A program made the translations under genes and the position numbers. Below, in pieces: positions 41,171 through 51,918 of a stretch of DNA of 64,000 bases. The notes below the pieces were generated by a model that saw only the letters and a program-made list of their open reading frames with translations, did not search any database and was not told where the DNA came from. Positions within the stretch are counted from its first letter, which is position 1; each line of letters starts with the position of its first letter. This DNA is from CAWAHD01 sp963781785 (GTDB lineage Bacteria > Planctomycetota > Planctomycetia > Isosphaerales > Isosphaeraceae), in assembly GCA_963781785.1 (NCBI GenBank), contig CAWAHD010000002.1, positions 1,674,001-1,738,000 of the forward strand. Direction: 5' to 3'.

Positions 41171-42926
41171 ATGAGTATTGCCGTCCCCGACACCAGGGGA
41201 TTCACCCTTCCCCCGGTCCATGCCGACCAGACTGCGCGGGCATTGCGCAGGCTCCGCTGGCGGCTGACTCGCAACACCGTGCGCTCGCTCCTGTCCGGCT
41301 CGCGGCTGCGGCTCTCGATGATCTTGTTTTGCAGCCTGGTCTTCTGGACCGGCCTGTTCGGGCTCTTCCTCGGAGGCTTCGAGTTCATCGGCCTCTCCGA
41401 CGAGCTATTTCATTCCATATTTGAATACCTCTTCAGCATGTTCTTCCTCTCGATCTCGGTGATGCTGTTCTTCTCGACAGGGATCATCACCTACACGGGC
41501 CTGTTCCATTCGCGCGAGGGAGCCTTCCTGCTCACGCTCCCGGCCGCGACCGACCGGATCTTCGCCTACAAATTTGCCGAGGCCGTGGTTATTTCGAGCT
41601 GGGGGTTCTTCCTCCTGGGCAGCCCCCTGATGGTGGCTTACGGCCTGACGATCAAGGCGCCGGCCGGGTTCTACGCGATGTTCCTGATCTACCTGGTGAT
41701 GTTCGTCTTGATCGCGGGAAGCCTGGGCGCAATCGCGTCGATCGTGGTCGCCAACATCTTCCCGAAGCGCCAGAAGGCGGTGCTCGCGGCGGGGGTGATC
41801 GCGATTCTGAGTCTGGTCGTTGCCCTGGCGGTCCGGCTCTGGCGAACGCCCGGCGATACACTCACCTCCGACTGGCTGGGAAACGTCCAGAACCGGCTGG
41901 CATTCTGCCAGCATCCGCTCTGGCCCAGCCGGTGGATGTCCGCCGGTTTGCTCGCCTCGGCTCGAGGCGACTGGTCGAAGTCGGGTTACTACCTGATGGT
42001 GCTGTCGGCCCACGCGGCGCTCGCCTACCTGGCCGCGGCGGCCGTCGCGAGAGACCTGTACTTCCGAGGGTTCAGCCGGGTTCAAGGCGGCCGAACCAAT
42101 CGCCGCCGTCTGGCATTGCGCGCCCTCGACGCGGTGGTGCACCGCGCGTTCTTCTTTGTCCCCCGGCCGATTCGCCTGCTGTTGCTCAAGGATCTGCGCA
42201 CATTCCTCCGCGACCCGGCTCAATGGTCTCAATTCCTGATATTCTTCGGCCTGCTGGCATTCTATTTCTTGAACATCCCCCGACTCGGCTACGGCGTCCA
42301 GAGCCCCACGTGGCGCAACCTCGTCAGCTTCTTGAATCTGTCGGTGACGGCACTCATCCTGTCCACGTTTACCAGCCGGTTCATCTTCCCGCTCCTCTCG
42401 CTGGAAGGCCGAAACTTCTGGGTGCTCGGTCTCTTACCTGTGGGCCGGAGTCAGATCCTCTGGGGGAAGTTCGTCTTCTCCGTGGGGATCTCACTGATTG
42501 CGACCGAGGGCCTCGTCTTCCTGAGCGACCTGATGCTGGGGATGGGCGCCGTGATGATCACGATTCACCTCGCGATGGTCGCCGTCTTGTGCGCGGGCCT
42601 GTCGGGGATCAGCGTGGGCCTGGGCGGCTCGATTGCCCAACCTGCGCGAGACCGACCCGTCCAAGATCGCCGTCGGTTTCGGCGGCACCTTGAACTTGCT
42701 CGTCAGCCTCGTCTTCATCTTCGCCATCGTGACGGCGATGGCCATTCCGTGCCATCTCTACTTCCTGAGCATCGAGCATGCAAGTGCGGCTAGCCTGGTG
42801 CTCGAGCACGGCGGGTTCCGGTTCTGGATGGTCGTGGCGATCGTCGTGAGCCTGGGCATCGGAATTGCCGGCACGATCCTGCCCTTGCGCATCGGCATGA
42901 AGGCATTCCAGCGGATGGAATTCTGA
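41171..42926 (+). CDS. ABC-2-type permease (exporter membrane subunit), frameshifted
   Basis: The protein has about 585 residues with at least ten hydrophobic helices. The first lies near residues 47-68 (MILFCSLVFWTGLFGLFLGG), and others include FLLGSPLMVAYGLTI and SQFLIFFGLLAFYFLNIP. The frame breaks near 42632, inside a conserved GLGA(R)LPNLRETDPSKIA segment of this family. It continues as VGFGGTLNLLVSLVFIFAIV to a stop at 42926. It follows the ATPase gene by 13 bases. The pair forms a complete exporter of unknown substrate. Confidence 0.85.
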
Positions 42927-43366
42927 ATTGCGTGTACCGTCGTTGCCGACGCCGCGCGAGGTCTCATCGCCGGTGCCCCCCGATGTGATATCGGCCGTTG
43001 GATATTCCCTAAGCTGACCGCCCGGTCCAGTGCGCCGGTGATCCGGGGCGAGTCCATCCAATCCATCCAGACATTTGAGTTTGGTCACGTGCCAGGCAGT
43101 GTTGGAATCCCGAACCGGTCCAACGTGCGGCTTCCGCTCCTGTTACGACGCCCACGATTCCCCTCAAATCGGTCCCGGGAGCCTGTGTCCCTCCCCCGCG
43201 GCCGGGCACTTGTTTCTGATTTTGCATGACCCACTTGACACCGGCGGGGGGGGGGGCGATAAGATTTTTGCTGTATCAGGCGGTTTCCCGAAGAGCGTGT
43301 CCGCCGCTCGATCTCATTCAGAGGGCGGCGGTTCGGTCTCGGGAATCGTACGTGTGGAGGTGACCA
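42927..43366. other. Intergenic region upstream of cassette A
   Basis: About 440 bases without a gene. It contains the poly-G promoter-like element (43235-43263) and a strong GGAGGTGA ribosome site just before the ATG at 43367. Confidence 0.6.
43235..43263 (+). promoter_or_regulatory. Promoter-like element with an 11-G run in the spacer
   Basis: A perfect TTGACA (43235-43240) and a GATAAG (43258-43263, four of six match to TATAAT) are 17 bases apart. The spacer contains eleven consecutive G (43246-43256). An overlapping TAAGAT at 43260 would give a 19-base spacer. The element lies about 104 bases before the DUF1559 start. Changes in the G run would alter the spacing and thus promoter strength, as in known phase-variable promoters. 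Confidence 0.5.
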
Positions 43367-44374
43367 ATGGGTCAGACCCTCTACTCCGAACATCGCGGTA
43401 GTTCGGCCAGCACACTTCGTCGATGCGCGTACACGCTGATCGAGATGGTGGTCGTCATCGCGATAATCGGCCTCCTGCTTGCGCTGACTCTGCCCGCGGT
43501 CCAGTCGGCGCGCGAGGCGGCCCGACGCGGCCAATGCGCGGCCAACCTGCGCCAGATCGGGGCGGCCATGCATTCCTATTATTCTATACATATTATGTTT
43601 CCGCCGTCGCAGCTGCTCACCGGCAGAGACTGGTCCGGCAATGAGATGTCGGAACATACATTCATTTTGCCGCAGCTCGAGCAGCAGCCGCTGTTCAGCT
43701 CCATCAATATGGCATTCAACTCTCTCGAAGCCGACTATGCCCCTTCGCTGGAGAACCACACGGCGCGCAATACGCGACTGGCGATCTTCCTCTGCCCGAG
43801 CGACGGCGAGAGCTACCACCTCAACTCCTACCGATTCAATCGAGGACGCCTTGTGGCGGCGAATAACCGCTCATTCGACGGCCCCTTTAGCATCTTCGTA
43901 CGGCCGAGCGAGGCATCGATTACCGACGGCCTCTCGAACACCGCGTTCGTGAGCGAGCGGATCGGCGGCAGCTTCTTGTCGTCGTTCGGGACCGGATGGC
44001 CTCGCGACGTGAAGCGATGGTCGGGCGCAGGGATTATTGGCGGCGTGATCCGGTCGGACGACCAGTATATCCCTGGGTGCCTCGAAGCTGAGCCGATCCA
44101 ATGGTTCACGACATCAGGGCGGTACTGGTTTTATACGGGTTTCGACAACTGCCACTATAACCATAACGGCACGCCCAACGATCCCAGGCCAAGCTGTGGG
44201 GCAGGGCCGAATTCCCCGGACAGTGTCAACTTCATCGGCTTGCACCCGCCTCGTTCTTACCATCCGGGGGGTGTCAATGTGCTGATGGGGGACGGGCGTG
44301 TTCAGGTCGTCACGAATTCGATCCAGAGACAAGTTTGGGTGTCGCTCGGCACTTACAACGCCGGGGACTTCTGA
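43367..44374 (+). CDS. DUF1559 prepilin-like protein, cassette A
   Basis: The protein has 335 residues. A class III-type prepilin N-terminus is seen at residues 23-50: YTLIEMVVVIAIIGLLLALT followed by an AREAARR segment. The DUF1559 domain follows, with FLCPSDGES and an H-x9-DG motif (HPGGVNVLMGDGRVQVV) near the C-terminus. The family is expanded in planctomycetes and its members are thought to be pseudopilins or surface proteins; the exact role is unknown. The start has a strong GGAGGTGA site. It is the first gene of cassette A; the Cys-rich protein gene follows 79 bases later. Confidence 0.92.
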   Translation: MGQTLYSEHRGSSASTLRRCAYTLIEMVVVIAIIGLLLALTLPAVQSAREAARRGQCAANLRQIGAAMHSYYSIHIMFPPSQLLTGRDWSGNEMSEHTFILPQLEQQPLFSSINMAFNSLEADYAPSLENHTARNTRLAIFLCPSDGESYHLNSYRFNRGRLVAANNRSFDGPFSIFVRPSEASITDGLSNTAFVSERIGGSFLSSFGTGWPRDVKRWSGAGIIGGVIRSDDQYIPGCLEAEPIQWFTTSGRYWFYTGFDNCHYNHNGTPNDPRPSCGAGPNSPDSVNFIGLHPPRSYHPGGVNVLMGDGRVQVVTNSIQRQVWVSLGTYNAGDF

Positions 44375-44453
44375 GGGTGAACCTCGGATTACGGCAGGGC
44401 GCCGCGCCCTCGATCCACCCGGTGCGGCTGTCAGGCCAATGATGGGAGGAACC

Positions 44454-44936
44454 ATGACGCAATTGCTGCTGAGAAGTCGTCTTGCGATCGCCCTCGTGAG
44501 GGGTTTCGCTCATCCTGCCGCCGGGCTCGCTCTGAGCACGCTGACTGTCTTCGCCTTGGCTCTCACGTCGAGTTGGAGCTGGGCGGACTCGATCGGCGAT
44601 GTCTGCCTCGATACGGCATCCAGTCTGTGCGTCCATCAAGGCCCCGTTCCGTGCTCCGCAATTGCCTGTACAGCGACGGGCAGCGGTTACAAATGTGACA
44701 TTGGGGCCGGCGTCATGGTGACGGAGGTTAAGTACAAGGTCACGGTGCCCGGGAACCTGACTGTATGGCCCACCTGTCAGACCGGAAAGGCCGCGCAGAG
44801 CTGCGGGGGCACCTGGCAGGCTTGCGGCACAACCTTGCACTACCCCACGCCGGCTACGTCTTGCGGGCTCACCTGCACGGGAACTTGGTCGTGGGCCAAC
44901 TGCCAGGCGAGCGGGGATGCGTGCGCCGGCGGATGA
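44454..44936 (+). CDS. Secreted 12-cysteine protein, cassette A
   Basis: The ATG at 44454 has GGGAGGA 4 bases upstream and gives 160 residues. Residues 1-44 are a long signal peptide with a hydrophobic core (LALSTLTVFALALTS) and a probable cut after WSWA. The mature part of about 116 residues has 12 cysteines (at 51, 59, 67, 72, 81, 108, 117, 124, 137, 141, 150, 157), enough for six disulfides. It is rich in Gly, Thr and Ser, with several CxxTxT patterns, and ends CAGG. There is no lipobox, transmembrane anchor or double-glycine leader. It matches no family I know. Its position between a DUF1559 gene and a LolA/DUF1573 gene parallels cassette B. Confidence 0.8.
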   Translation: MTQLLLRSRLAIALVRGFAHPAAGLALSTLTVFALALTSSWSWADSIGDVCLDTASSLCVHQGPVPCSAIACTATGSGYKCDIGAGVMVTEVKYKVTVPGNLTVWPTCQTGKAAQSCGGTWQACGTTLHYPTPATSCGLTCTGTWSWANCQASGDACAGG

Positions 44937-45169
44937 GCACACGCGCAGGAAGGATCGGTTCCGTAACGTCAGCGCCGCGCTCAGGCGCGCCCACGGCGGC
45001 CGGTACGGGTGAGCGGAATGGCGCTCGTGTTCGCCAGCGATTCGAGCGCACCGCTATTCCCTTTCGATCAATGGTGAGGGGGTGGGGGCGCCCGCTTGTC
45101 TCGGCTGGTGCGCGTGGATCATCTTGACGAACGAGGGCTGGGTAGGGGACGACGAGAGGCTCGAATCTG

Positions 45170-47345
45170 ATGCTGTTCCCAATCGTCATCATGATGGTTG
45201 CCCAAGTCAAGCCCGGACCTCTTGACGCCTTTCGTGCCAACCATGCGTCGATCAAGGCCGAGATGGATTTCGAGTACGTAGGCGGCCAGTTGGACGGCAA
45301 GGCCGCCGACGTTTGGATGGTGAGGAAATCGGCCTTCAGCGAAGATCGGGCGAGCAAGATCGTCGGCCACTGGGCCCGGGATGGGGAGTCGGAATCCTAT
45401 CGCTTCGGTTCCTCTGACGAAATGCTCGAACGAGCCGCGAAGAACAAGCCGAGGCGCGAGGCCAGCAAGCTGATCTTCCCCGCCCATTACGTGCCCCTGA
45501 CTGAAGCGCTCTGGGATGGTCACATTCTGGCGTGGCACACCCGGGACCCCATGCTGGGGACTGCCGGCGGTGGTTTCTCGTGGCAGGCCATCCACGTCGG
45601 GCCCGTCGACGAGGAGCCCGGATGCCTCACCGAGGGGCGCGGGCCGTTCTACTGGGGTTTCTCCTACACCTTTCCTGAAATCATCAAGGTGAGGTTCCCG
45701 AGCGTCGTCCCGCGCCGACGGAATTCGGCCCGCGGCGGTCATCCGGTAGAGGTCGAGGTCTATGAACAAGTCGACCCGACCGGAGGCTGGTTCCGGTTCG
45801 AGGTCTCCTACGACCCGGCGCTGGGTTACCTCCCGCGGTTCGCGCGGATTGTCGCGTTGACTTCTACCGGCCACGTTCTCGGCAAGGAGATGTATCTCAT
45901 CGATGCATTGCCCTGCGCCGCGGGCGGCTTCGTCCCCACCGAATGGTTCGATACGTTCGTCAGTGTCGATCGATTCTCCGTGCGATTCCCGGTATACGAT
46001 GATGACACGGTTCTCAAGCCCGAGGAGAAAGTCCGCGGGGGACACTTCCAGGCCGCGGGGTTTAAGGACCGGTCGACCCCGGTCGCGTTAACCGACCTCA
46101 AGGGTGTGACCGCGCTGAACACGCCCGGCGGGTGGTTGCCTTTGCGCAAGACCGGCTCGTTGACCCTTCCGATGATCAAGCAGGCTGCCGGTAAAAACCT
46201 GACAAACCCTTCGCGTAACCGCGTGCTCCCCGGCCTAGACGCAACGGAGCTGCACCAATTCGATCCCGCAGAGCGTTCCAGCTTTCGGTCGACACTCTGG
46301 TGGGCGCTCACGATCATCGGCATCGCACTCGTCTCCTACGTCGGCTGGCGCCGGAACGCCCGGCGTCGGGCCTCCGTGCTTATCGTGCTCCTCCCGGCGT
46401 TCGTTACGAGCGCCTGTGGGATCGGCGGCTCGCCCGTCGTGAAGCTCAATGCGGCCTTCAAGGAGACCGTCGTCTTTGTTGATCCGGCGGCCGCGCATCT
46501 CGCCATGACCCTACTCGTTCGCAACGATGGCAACCAATCACTGCGTCTTTTCAAAGCGGACGGCGGGTGTAGCTGCCGCAAGGTGGATCAATCGCCGTTC
46601 CCCTGTGAGCTGACTCAAGGCGCACAAATGAGCTTGTCGGTTGCGATGATCGCCCCCAATGCGACCTCGCCTCAAAACGCCGGCTTCGAATTCGGAAACC
46701 GATCACGGGGTGGTGGGCGTCAGAATCCCGTATTTCACTCTGGTGAGCCACCAGTTCGATCCCGACGCGGCAACACACACGGCGCTCAGCGAGGACGATT
46801 CCTGGACGTTCGAATTCAGTCACCGCCAGATCTACCGTGGCGACGAGCCCAAGCCGCACATCAGTCCGGTGTTCCCGGCGGAGTTTTCCGCGGAGAAAGT
46901 CGCCACGCAAGGGGGTGCAGTCGGCGCAGGCGCGGGATTTCTATTTGAAGATTCCAAGTATAAGGTCCACTTGGTCAGCCGTACCTTGGGCTTCCAGAAA
47001 GCGTACATCGTGTTGCGCCGGCCGGATGGCGGAACCATCTTGGAGGCACCGGTAGTCTGGAACCGGCTCCCCTTTCTCTCCTCGATCCCGGAGAAGGTTA
47101 CGCTCGGGGCGCGCCCCGTCCGCGTCTTCCTACGCTGCCCGGACGATTCCATCGAGATCACGCGCATCCTCGCAAAACCGACAGGTATCAGCGCTCTACT
47201 CACGTCGCCTCGTGAATTGCGCGTCTCGCTGGCCCTCGATGCGCCCGCCGTCATCGACGGGACGCTTGAGGTTGGGACGACCGCCGCGAACCGGCCCCCC
47301 CTCCGGATCCGCGTCGTGCGATATTCACGAGGGGTGATGAACTAA
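45170..47345 (+). CDS. Two-part envelope protein: N-terminal LolA-like region, two TM segments, DUF1573-like C-terminus; frameshifted
   Basis: The start is the ATG at 45170 (MLFPIVIMMVAQ, a short signal). About 370 residues are beta-rich and resemble planctomycete LolA-like/outer-membrane sorting folds; the assignment is weak. A TM helix follows (TLWWALTIIGIALVSYVGW), then Arg-rich RRNARRR, then a second hydrophobic segment ending in Cys (LLPAFVTSACGIGG). After that comes a DUF1573-like domain (LLVRNDGNQSLRLFKADGGC with GGCSCRK). The frame breaks near 46680 in an AAAA run and continues as SETDHGVVGVRIPYFTLVSH to a stop at 47345. Cassette B has the same TM-Arg-TM-Cys-DUF1573 module behind a peptidase. 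Confidence 0.7.
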
Positions 47346-47439
47346 TCCGGCCGAGACGGCGCGAAATCGCTGGGCAGCGAATGCGCGGGGTCCGATGGGA
47401 CCCTCGTGCTGATCGGCTGGGGAAAAGATATGTGTTATT

Positions 47440-49347
47440 ATGGAGAATAATGAGCTTTCAACAGAGGATTGTGACCGGCTCGGCCCGACCTATCGGAAAG
47501 TCCATGCGACAATGTTCTTGGGCCTAGTGGCCTGCTTCGTGGCGCTCTCCGTCGAGTGCATTTGGTCGAATCCGGTCATGCTCGATGAGTTCGCCCATAT
47601 TCCAGCGGCCCTCAGCCACTGGCAGCTCGGGCGCTACTTCCTGTATCGGGAGAATCCACCGCTCGTGCGCTCGCTTGCAGCTATCCCGGTCCTGCTTTCC
47701 TCCCCGGTGATGGATTACGGCCGGGCGGAGGCAGGGCACCGAAGCGAGTGGGACGTCGGCGTAGACTTCGTAGGTGCCAACGCCTCGCGGTACCACGTCC
47801 TGATTGGCCGCGGCCGTTGCGTCATTCTCTTCTTAGCGATCGCCTGCGCCGCCTTGATTTTCTGGTGGTCGTCCGAAAGCTACGGGAGCGTGATCGGGCT
47901 CGCATGCGCTGCGCTCTGGCTGTCCGATCCTACCGTTTTGGCGCACTCGTCAATCGCGACCATTGATGTTGGGGCGGCAACGTTCTGCTGCCTTGCGACT
48001 TACACCTTCTGGCGTTTCCTCCGCAACCCCGACGGGACGAACGCCCTCGTCGCCGGACTCGGTCTGGGACTCGCGGAATGCTCGAAGTTCAGCATGCTCG
48101 TTCTCTATCCGGTCTGGATGGTGCTGACCGCTGTCGCGCACAACAAGCCGGACGTAACCGCGCTTAACCGAATCCCGACCTCCCGGTCCAAGCCTTCGTT
48201 GGGCCAACTCGCGTGTCTCTTCGCCCTCAGCATCCTCGTCATCAACCTTTCCTACGGTTTCGATGGGACCGGCATGCAGCTCGGGAGGCTCGAGTTTCGC
48301 AGCCAACTGCTCACAGGAAACGGATCCAAGGATTCGGATCATCCAATCACCGGCAACCGATTCCGAGGCACATGGATTGCCCGATTGCCGGTTCCCCTGC
48401 CGAGCCAGTATCTCCTCGGGTTCGACTCGCAGAAATGGGAAGAGGAATTGGGCTTCGTGCGCCTTTCGGGCGGGCGGATCGTCAAGCGGGGGGCTTGGTA
48501 CAGTCCGCTCGAGACCTTGGCTTACAAGCTTCCGATGGGGACGCTCGTCCTCTGGATCGCCGTGGCAGGCTATTGGGTGGTCCGTTCGCGTGGGTTCCGC
48601 ATTACGGAAGCAGTCGCGGCTTTGCCCGCCATCGCCTTGCTAATCATGCTGTTCACCCAGACGGGACTGAACTGGGTGGTGAGGTACGCCTTGCCGGTAT
48701 TCCCCCTTTTTTGCGTTGCGAGTGGCCGTTCGATCCACGCCTTCTGGGCTTCCAAGATCGGGCGGATCGTCGTGCTCGCTTGCCTGGCCTGGAACACCGT
48801 CACCTTGCTGGGCGTCCGTCCGAATTACCTCTCGTTCGCGAATCTCTTGGCTGGCGGCCACGTGGGTGGCAGGCGCTACTTCCTCGGCAGCAACTACGAC
48901 TGGGGGCAGGACCTGTTCCGGCTGAAACGGTGGTATGAAAATCAACCCGATCGGCGACCGCTATCCATGACCTATTACGGTGTCCTCTCGAGCGAGGCGC
49001 TAGGCCTATCCACAGTTGGCGTGCCCGAGAGCTTCCTTGACATCGGCAGCGGCGATTCCTCCGTGACGGAGGGTCAGAGGGGGTTCTATTGGGTAATTAG
49101 CGCAAACATATTGAACGGCATGCCCGGAAACGTTTCGCTTGACAATGGGTTGAAGTTCCGTGCCATGGTCCGATCGGACCGATTGACATTCGATAATGCG
49201 TTTGCCAGAGTTGGTGACACGTTGTACATATTCCGCATAGACGCCGACGCCCGCGTTGCTTCGCCCCGGAGCCTCACCTGCCGACAGCTCCGTGCTTGCC
49301 TGAAGCCCGCCACGGAATTGGATCGAAAGACTTACGCTACCCCGTGA
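47440..49347 (+). CDS. GT-C fold glycosyltransferase (family 39/ArnT-like)
   Basis: The protein has 635 residues. After a 25-residue cytoplasmic start come a TM helix and a first periplasmic loop with NPVMLDEFAHIP, whose Asp-Glu is the usual catalytic acid pair. Next is YRENPPLVRSLAAIP, the NPPL motif of ArnT/PMT-like enzymes. About ten further TM helices follow (VILFLAIACAALIFW; ALVAGLGLGLAECSKFSMLV; IALLIMLFTQTGLNWVVRYA). A C-terminal soluble part closes the chain. Such enzymes transfer a sugar from a lipid carrier to a lipid or protein. It may glycosylate a cassette A product, but the 94-base gap makes this only suggestive. Confidence 0.85.
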   Translation: MENNELSTEDCDRLGPTYRKVHATMFLGLVACFVALSVECIWSNPVMLDEFAHIPAALSHWQLGRYFLYRENPPLVRSLAAIPVLLSSPVMDYGRAEAGHRSEWDVGVDFVGANASRYHVLIGRGRCVILFLAIACAALIFWWSSESYGSVIGLACAALWLSDPTVLAHSSIATIDVGAATFCCLATYTFWRFLRNPDGTNALVAGLGLGLAECSKFSMLVLYPVWMVLTAVAHNKPDVTALNRIPTSRSKPSLGQLACLFALSILVINLSYGFDGTGMQLGRLEFRSQLLTGNGSKDSDHPITGNRFRGTWIARLPVPLPSQYLLGFDSQKWEEELGFVRLSGGRIVKRGAWYSPLETLAYKLPMGTLVLWIAVAGYWVVRSRGFRITEAVAALPAIALLIMLFTQTGLNWVVRYALPVFPLFCVASGRSIHAFWASKIGRIVVLACLAWNTVTLLGVRPNYLSFANLLAGGHVGGRRYFLGSNYDWGQDLFRLKRWYENQPDRRPLSMTYYGVLSSEALGLSTVGVPESFLDIGSGDSSVTEGQRGFYWVISANILNGMPGNVSLDNGLKFRAMVRSDRLTFDNAFARVGDTLYIFRIDADARVASPRSLTCRQLRACLKPATELDRKTYATP

Positions 49348-49589
49348 ATTCGAATCCTGCATTTGCCGCAAGTTTCTTGGGGCGGCCGCTCGGGCAGGGA
49401 ATCTGCGTCTCGCGCTTGGCGCTTTCGGATGCGAAGTTTCGACCTCCGTTACGACTGAATGCCGTCCCGCGGAGTGTCGTAGGCGTGTCGCCTTCGCCGG
49501 ATGACCGGTCCGCGAAAGAATGCGGCGGTAGACGCTCGCCGAGCGCGTGAAGGATGTGCGAAACTAAAAAGCAGTCGACCAGGATGGAT

Positions 49590-49830
49590 CTCGATCCGGA
49601 ACCCGGACCTTTCGCGGACAATCATTCGTGTGTGGTGGATCGCAACTTCCCGGAGCCGATTCGTGCTAACCTGGGCGTGCAGCTCGCCATGGGCGGCGAC
49701 AAGTTTCACTTCGCGTGGTTCGGGCCGCCCGATCCGACCAAGCCCCATGCATTCCGGCTCCAAGGCCCGACCCTGTTCATCGATCTTAACGACAAGCAAG
49801 ACCATGCGAGCCCCATCCGGAACAGCAACG
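49590..49830 (+). pseudogene. DUF3500-like C-terminal remnant
   Basis: The plus strand reads EPIRANLGVQLAMGGDKFHF, then AWFGPPDPTKPHAFRLQGPT and LFIDLNDKQDHASPIR. This resembles the C-terminus of DUF3500 proteins (FHFAW...HYYRLQGPTxLIEYDNTQ...HxH). It starts abruptly, lacks a recognisable N-terminus and ends in an unrelated tail. It appears to be a leftover directly upstream of beta-helix gene 3. A short ORF starting at 49554 contains it but is not supported as a gene. Confidence 0.45.
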
Positions 49831-49845
49831 AAGGAGGAACCTGCG

Positions 49846-51858
49846 ATGGCCGCGTCTGGGAGCAAGAACGCGCTGGTGAGATTTGGGCTAGTCGCTAGAC
49901 GGGGCAAACTTCGGCCCGCTCAAGCCCGAAGGTGCTTCATTCCACGGGTCGCCGAGCTGGAGACTCGTCAGCTCTTGAGCCAGCTCGTCGTCGTCACGAG
50001 CGCCGACAGCGGGACCGGCTCGCTCCGTGCCGCAATCGCGTCTGCGAGCCCGGGCGAGCTGATCACGTTTGCCGGCAGCCTGCGCGGCCAGACGATCGCG
50101 CTGGCGAGCCCCCTTCTGGTCAACACCAGCTTGACAATCCGGGGTTTTCCCCAGGGAGGTCCAACGATCAGCGGAAATGGGGCGACGGAAGTGTTCCAGA
50201 TCGGCGCCGGAGTGTCGGTCAATTTGACCGGCCTGAAAATCACAAGCGGCAATGCCGCGCGGGGCGGCGCGATCGACAATGCGGGCAATCTCACGATCCG
50301 ATCGTCTGTGCTGATGAATAATCAAGCGGTTGGCAACGCCTCCACGGCCGGGATGGGGGGTGCGATTTACAACGAGCCCGGGGCGACTCTGTCACTCTTT
50401 CAAAGCCGGCTGCTGAGCAACCAGGCAATCGACAATGTGGCTTCAGGTGGAAGTGCCTCCGGCGGCGCCGTGGAAAGCGCGATCGCAAGCAGAGTGTTCG
50501 TCCGCGGCTCGATTTTCAAGTTCAACCAGGCGATCTCGACCGAGGGTCCCAATGGGCATGCAGCCGGCGGTGCGATCGCAGATACGGGAGCGTTGGTCTC
50601 GATCGCAAGCAGCCGGTTTGCCGGCAATTCCGCGATGGGCTTCCTTGTCGGTGAGAGCGGCGCCATTCACAATCTCGACGGCGCGGTCACGATCTCGACT
50701 TCGGTCTTCACCGGCAACCAGGGGATTGGCACTGGCCCGGGCGGCTACGCCGCCTCGGGGGCGATCACCAACAAGAGCGATTCGTCGGGCTCGGCCACGA
50801 TGACGATCCGGAACAGTTCCTTCACTCGCAACCAGGCGATTGCGCTCGGTACTGGCGGGGATGGGGTCTCGACGTTGAGCGCCGCTTTTGGAGGTGCGAT
50901 GGGCACCTCGGGTTCGAGCGTCATCGTGAATGTGAGCACCAGCAGCTTCTTCGGAAACCAGGCGATAGCTGCGCTGCCGAGCTCGACGTCTACGGGTAAT
51001 CTGTTCGCGGGAATCGCGGTTGGCGGTGCAATCGAGAACGACTCGGGCGCGATCTTCAACCTGCGCAACAGCGTGGTATCGAGGAACTCCGCGCGGGGTG
51101 GTGCCAGTGGAGCCAGCGGCTCCGGCGGCGCGGCCTTCGGTGGTGGGATCGGCAGCTTCATGGGGAGCGCGACCCTCAACGTGACGAACACGATCGTGAC
51201 GGCTAATTCAGCCCAGGGCGGTGGTGGTAGTTACGGCGACGGCTGGGGCGGCGGTATCGCGGTGTTTCAAGACGGCATAGCGACATTGTCCGGCGTCACG
51301 CTCGCCGGCAACCGCGCGATCGGCGCGGCAGGCACGAGCGGGACGCCAGGTTCGAATGGCCAGGGTGGCGCCCTATCCGTCGGGCTCGGATTCAGTTCGA
51401 GCACGCCCGGCTTTGTGTACCCGGACCTGTCAAGGGCGGTGATCCGCAACAGCGTGCTCACGGGCAACGCCGCGACCGGCGGCACGGGCAGCTCAGCGGG
51501 CGCCGGCGAAGGCGGCGCGATTGACCTGGGCGGCGGCACCATCACGATGCAGACGACGCTTCTGAGCGGCAACACCGCGCGTGGCGGGCCGGGCTCGACG
51601 AGCGGGCAATCCGGAAACGGCTCCGGCGGCGGTGCATTCGTCGCCGCCGGGACCACGTTCAACATTTCGACCTCGAACATCATCGCCAACCTCGCCTCGG
51701 CCGGCTCCGTGTTCATGGGGGTTCTGAGCGGGGCGGGGGTCGGGGGAGGCCTTTACATCCAAACCGGTGGATTGGTATTCCTCAATGGGTCGACGCTCGT
51801 TGTGGCGAACCGCGCGACGACCGCGAGCAGTCAGATTTTCGGTGTGGTTCAGGGGTGA
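49846..51858 (+). CDS. Secreted beta-helix repeat protein 3 (LEPR-XLL/CSLREA type)
   Basis: The ATG at 49846 follows GAAGGAGG and gives 670 residues, here without a frame break. The N-terminus is basic (MAASGSKNALVRFGLVARRG), then LEPR-XLL-like VAELETRQLLSQ and CSLREA-like SGTGSLRAAIASA. The rest is a polymorphic beta-helix of about fourteen coils with NNQAVGN, SGNAARGGAIDNAG, LTVSSS-like and GGGIGSFMGSATLNVTN elements. It ends in a FLNGSTLVVANRATT coil without an anchor motif. It is the closest paralogue of the protein at 19742-21773, so these two derive from one ancestor. Confidence 0.88.
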   Translation: MAASGSKNALVRFGLVARRGKLRPAQARRCFIPRVAELETRQLLSQLVVVTSADSGTGSLRAAIASASPGELITFAGSLRGQTIALASPLLVNTSLTIRGFPQGGPTISGNGATEVFQIGAGVSVNLTGLKITSGNAARGGAIDNAGNLTIRSSVLMNNQAVGNASTAGMGGAIYNEPGATLSLFQSRLLSNQAIDNVASGGSASGGAVESAIASRVFVRGSIFKFNQAISTEGPNGHAAGGAIADTGALVSIASSRFAGNSAMGFLVGESGAIHNLDGAVTISTSVFTGNQGIGTGPGGYAASGAITNKSDSSGSATMTIRNSSFTRNQAIALGTGGDGVSTLSAAFGGAMGTSGSSVIVNVSTSSFFGNQAIAALPSSTSTGNLFAGIAVGGAIENDSGAIFNLRNSVVSRNSARGGASGASGSGGAAFGGGIGSFMGSATLNVTNTIVTANSAQGGGGSYGDGWGGGIAVFQDGIATLSGVTLAGNRAIGAAGTSGTPGSNGQGGALSVGLGFSSSTPGFVYPDLSRAVIRNSVLTGNAATGGTGSSAGAGEGGAIDLGGGTITMQTTLLSGNTARGGPGSTSGQSGNGSGGGAFVAAGTTFNISTSNIIANLASAGSVFMGVLSGAGVGGGLYIQTGGLVFLNGSTLVVANRATTASSQIFGVVQG

Positions 51859-51918
51859 GAGCGGGGCATATCCGCATCTTCTTGATCCTTCATCCTTTAA
51901 TTTGGGGGTTTAGCCACC

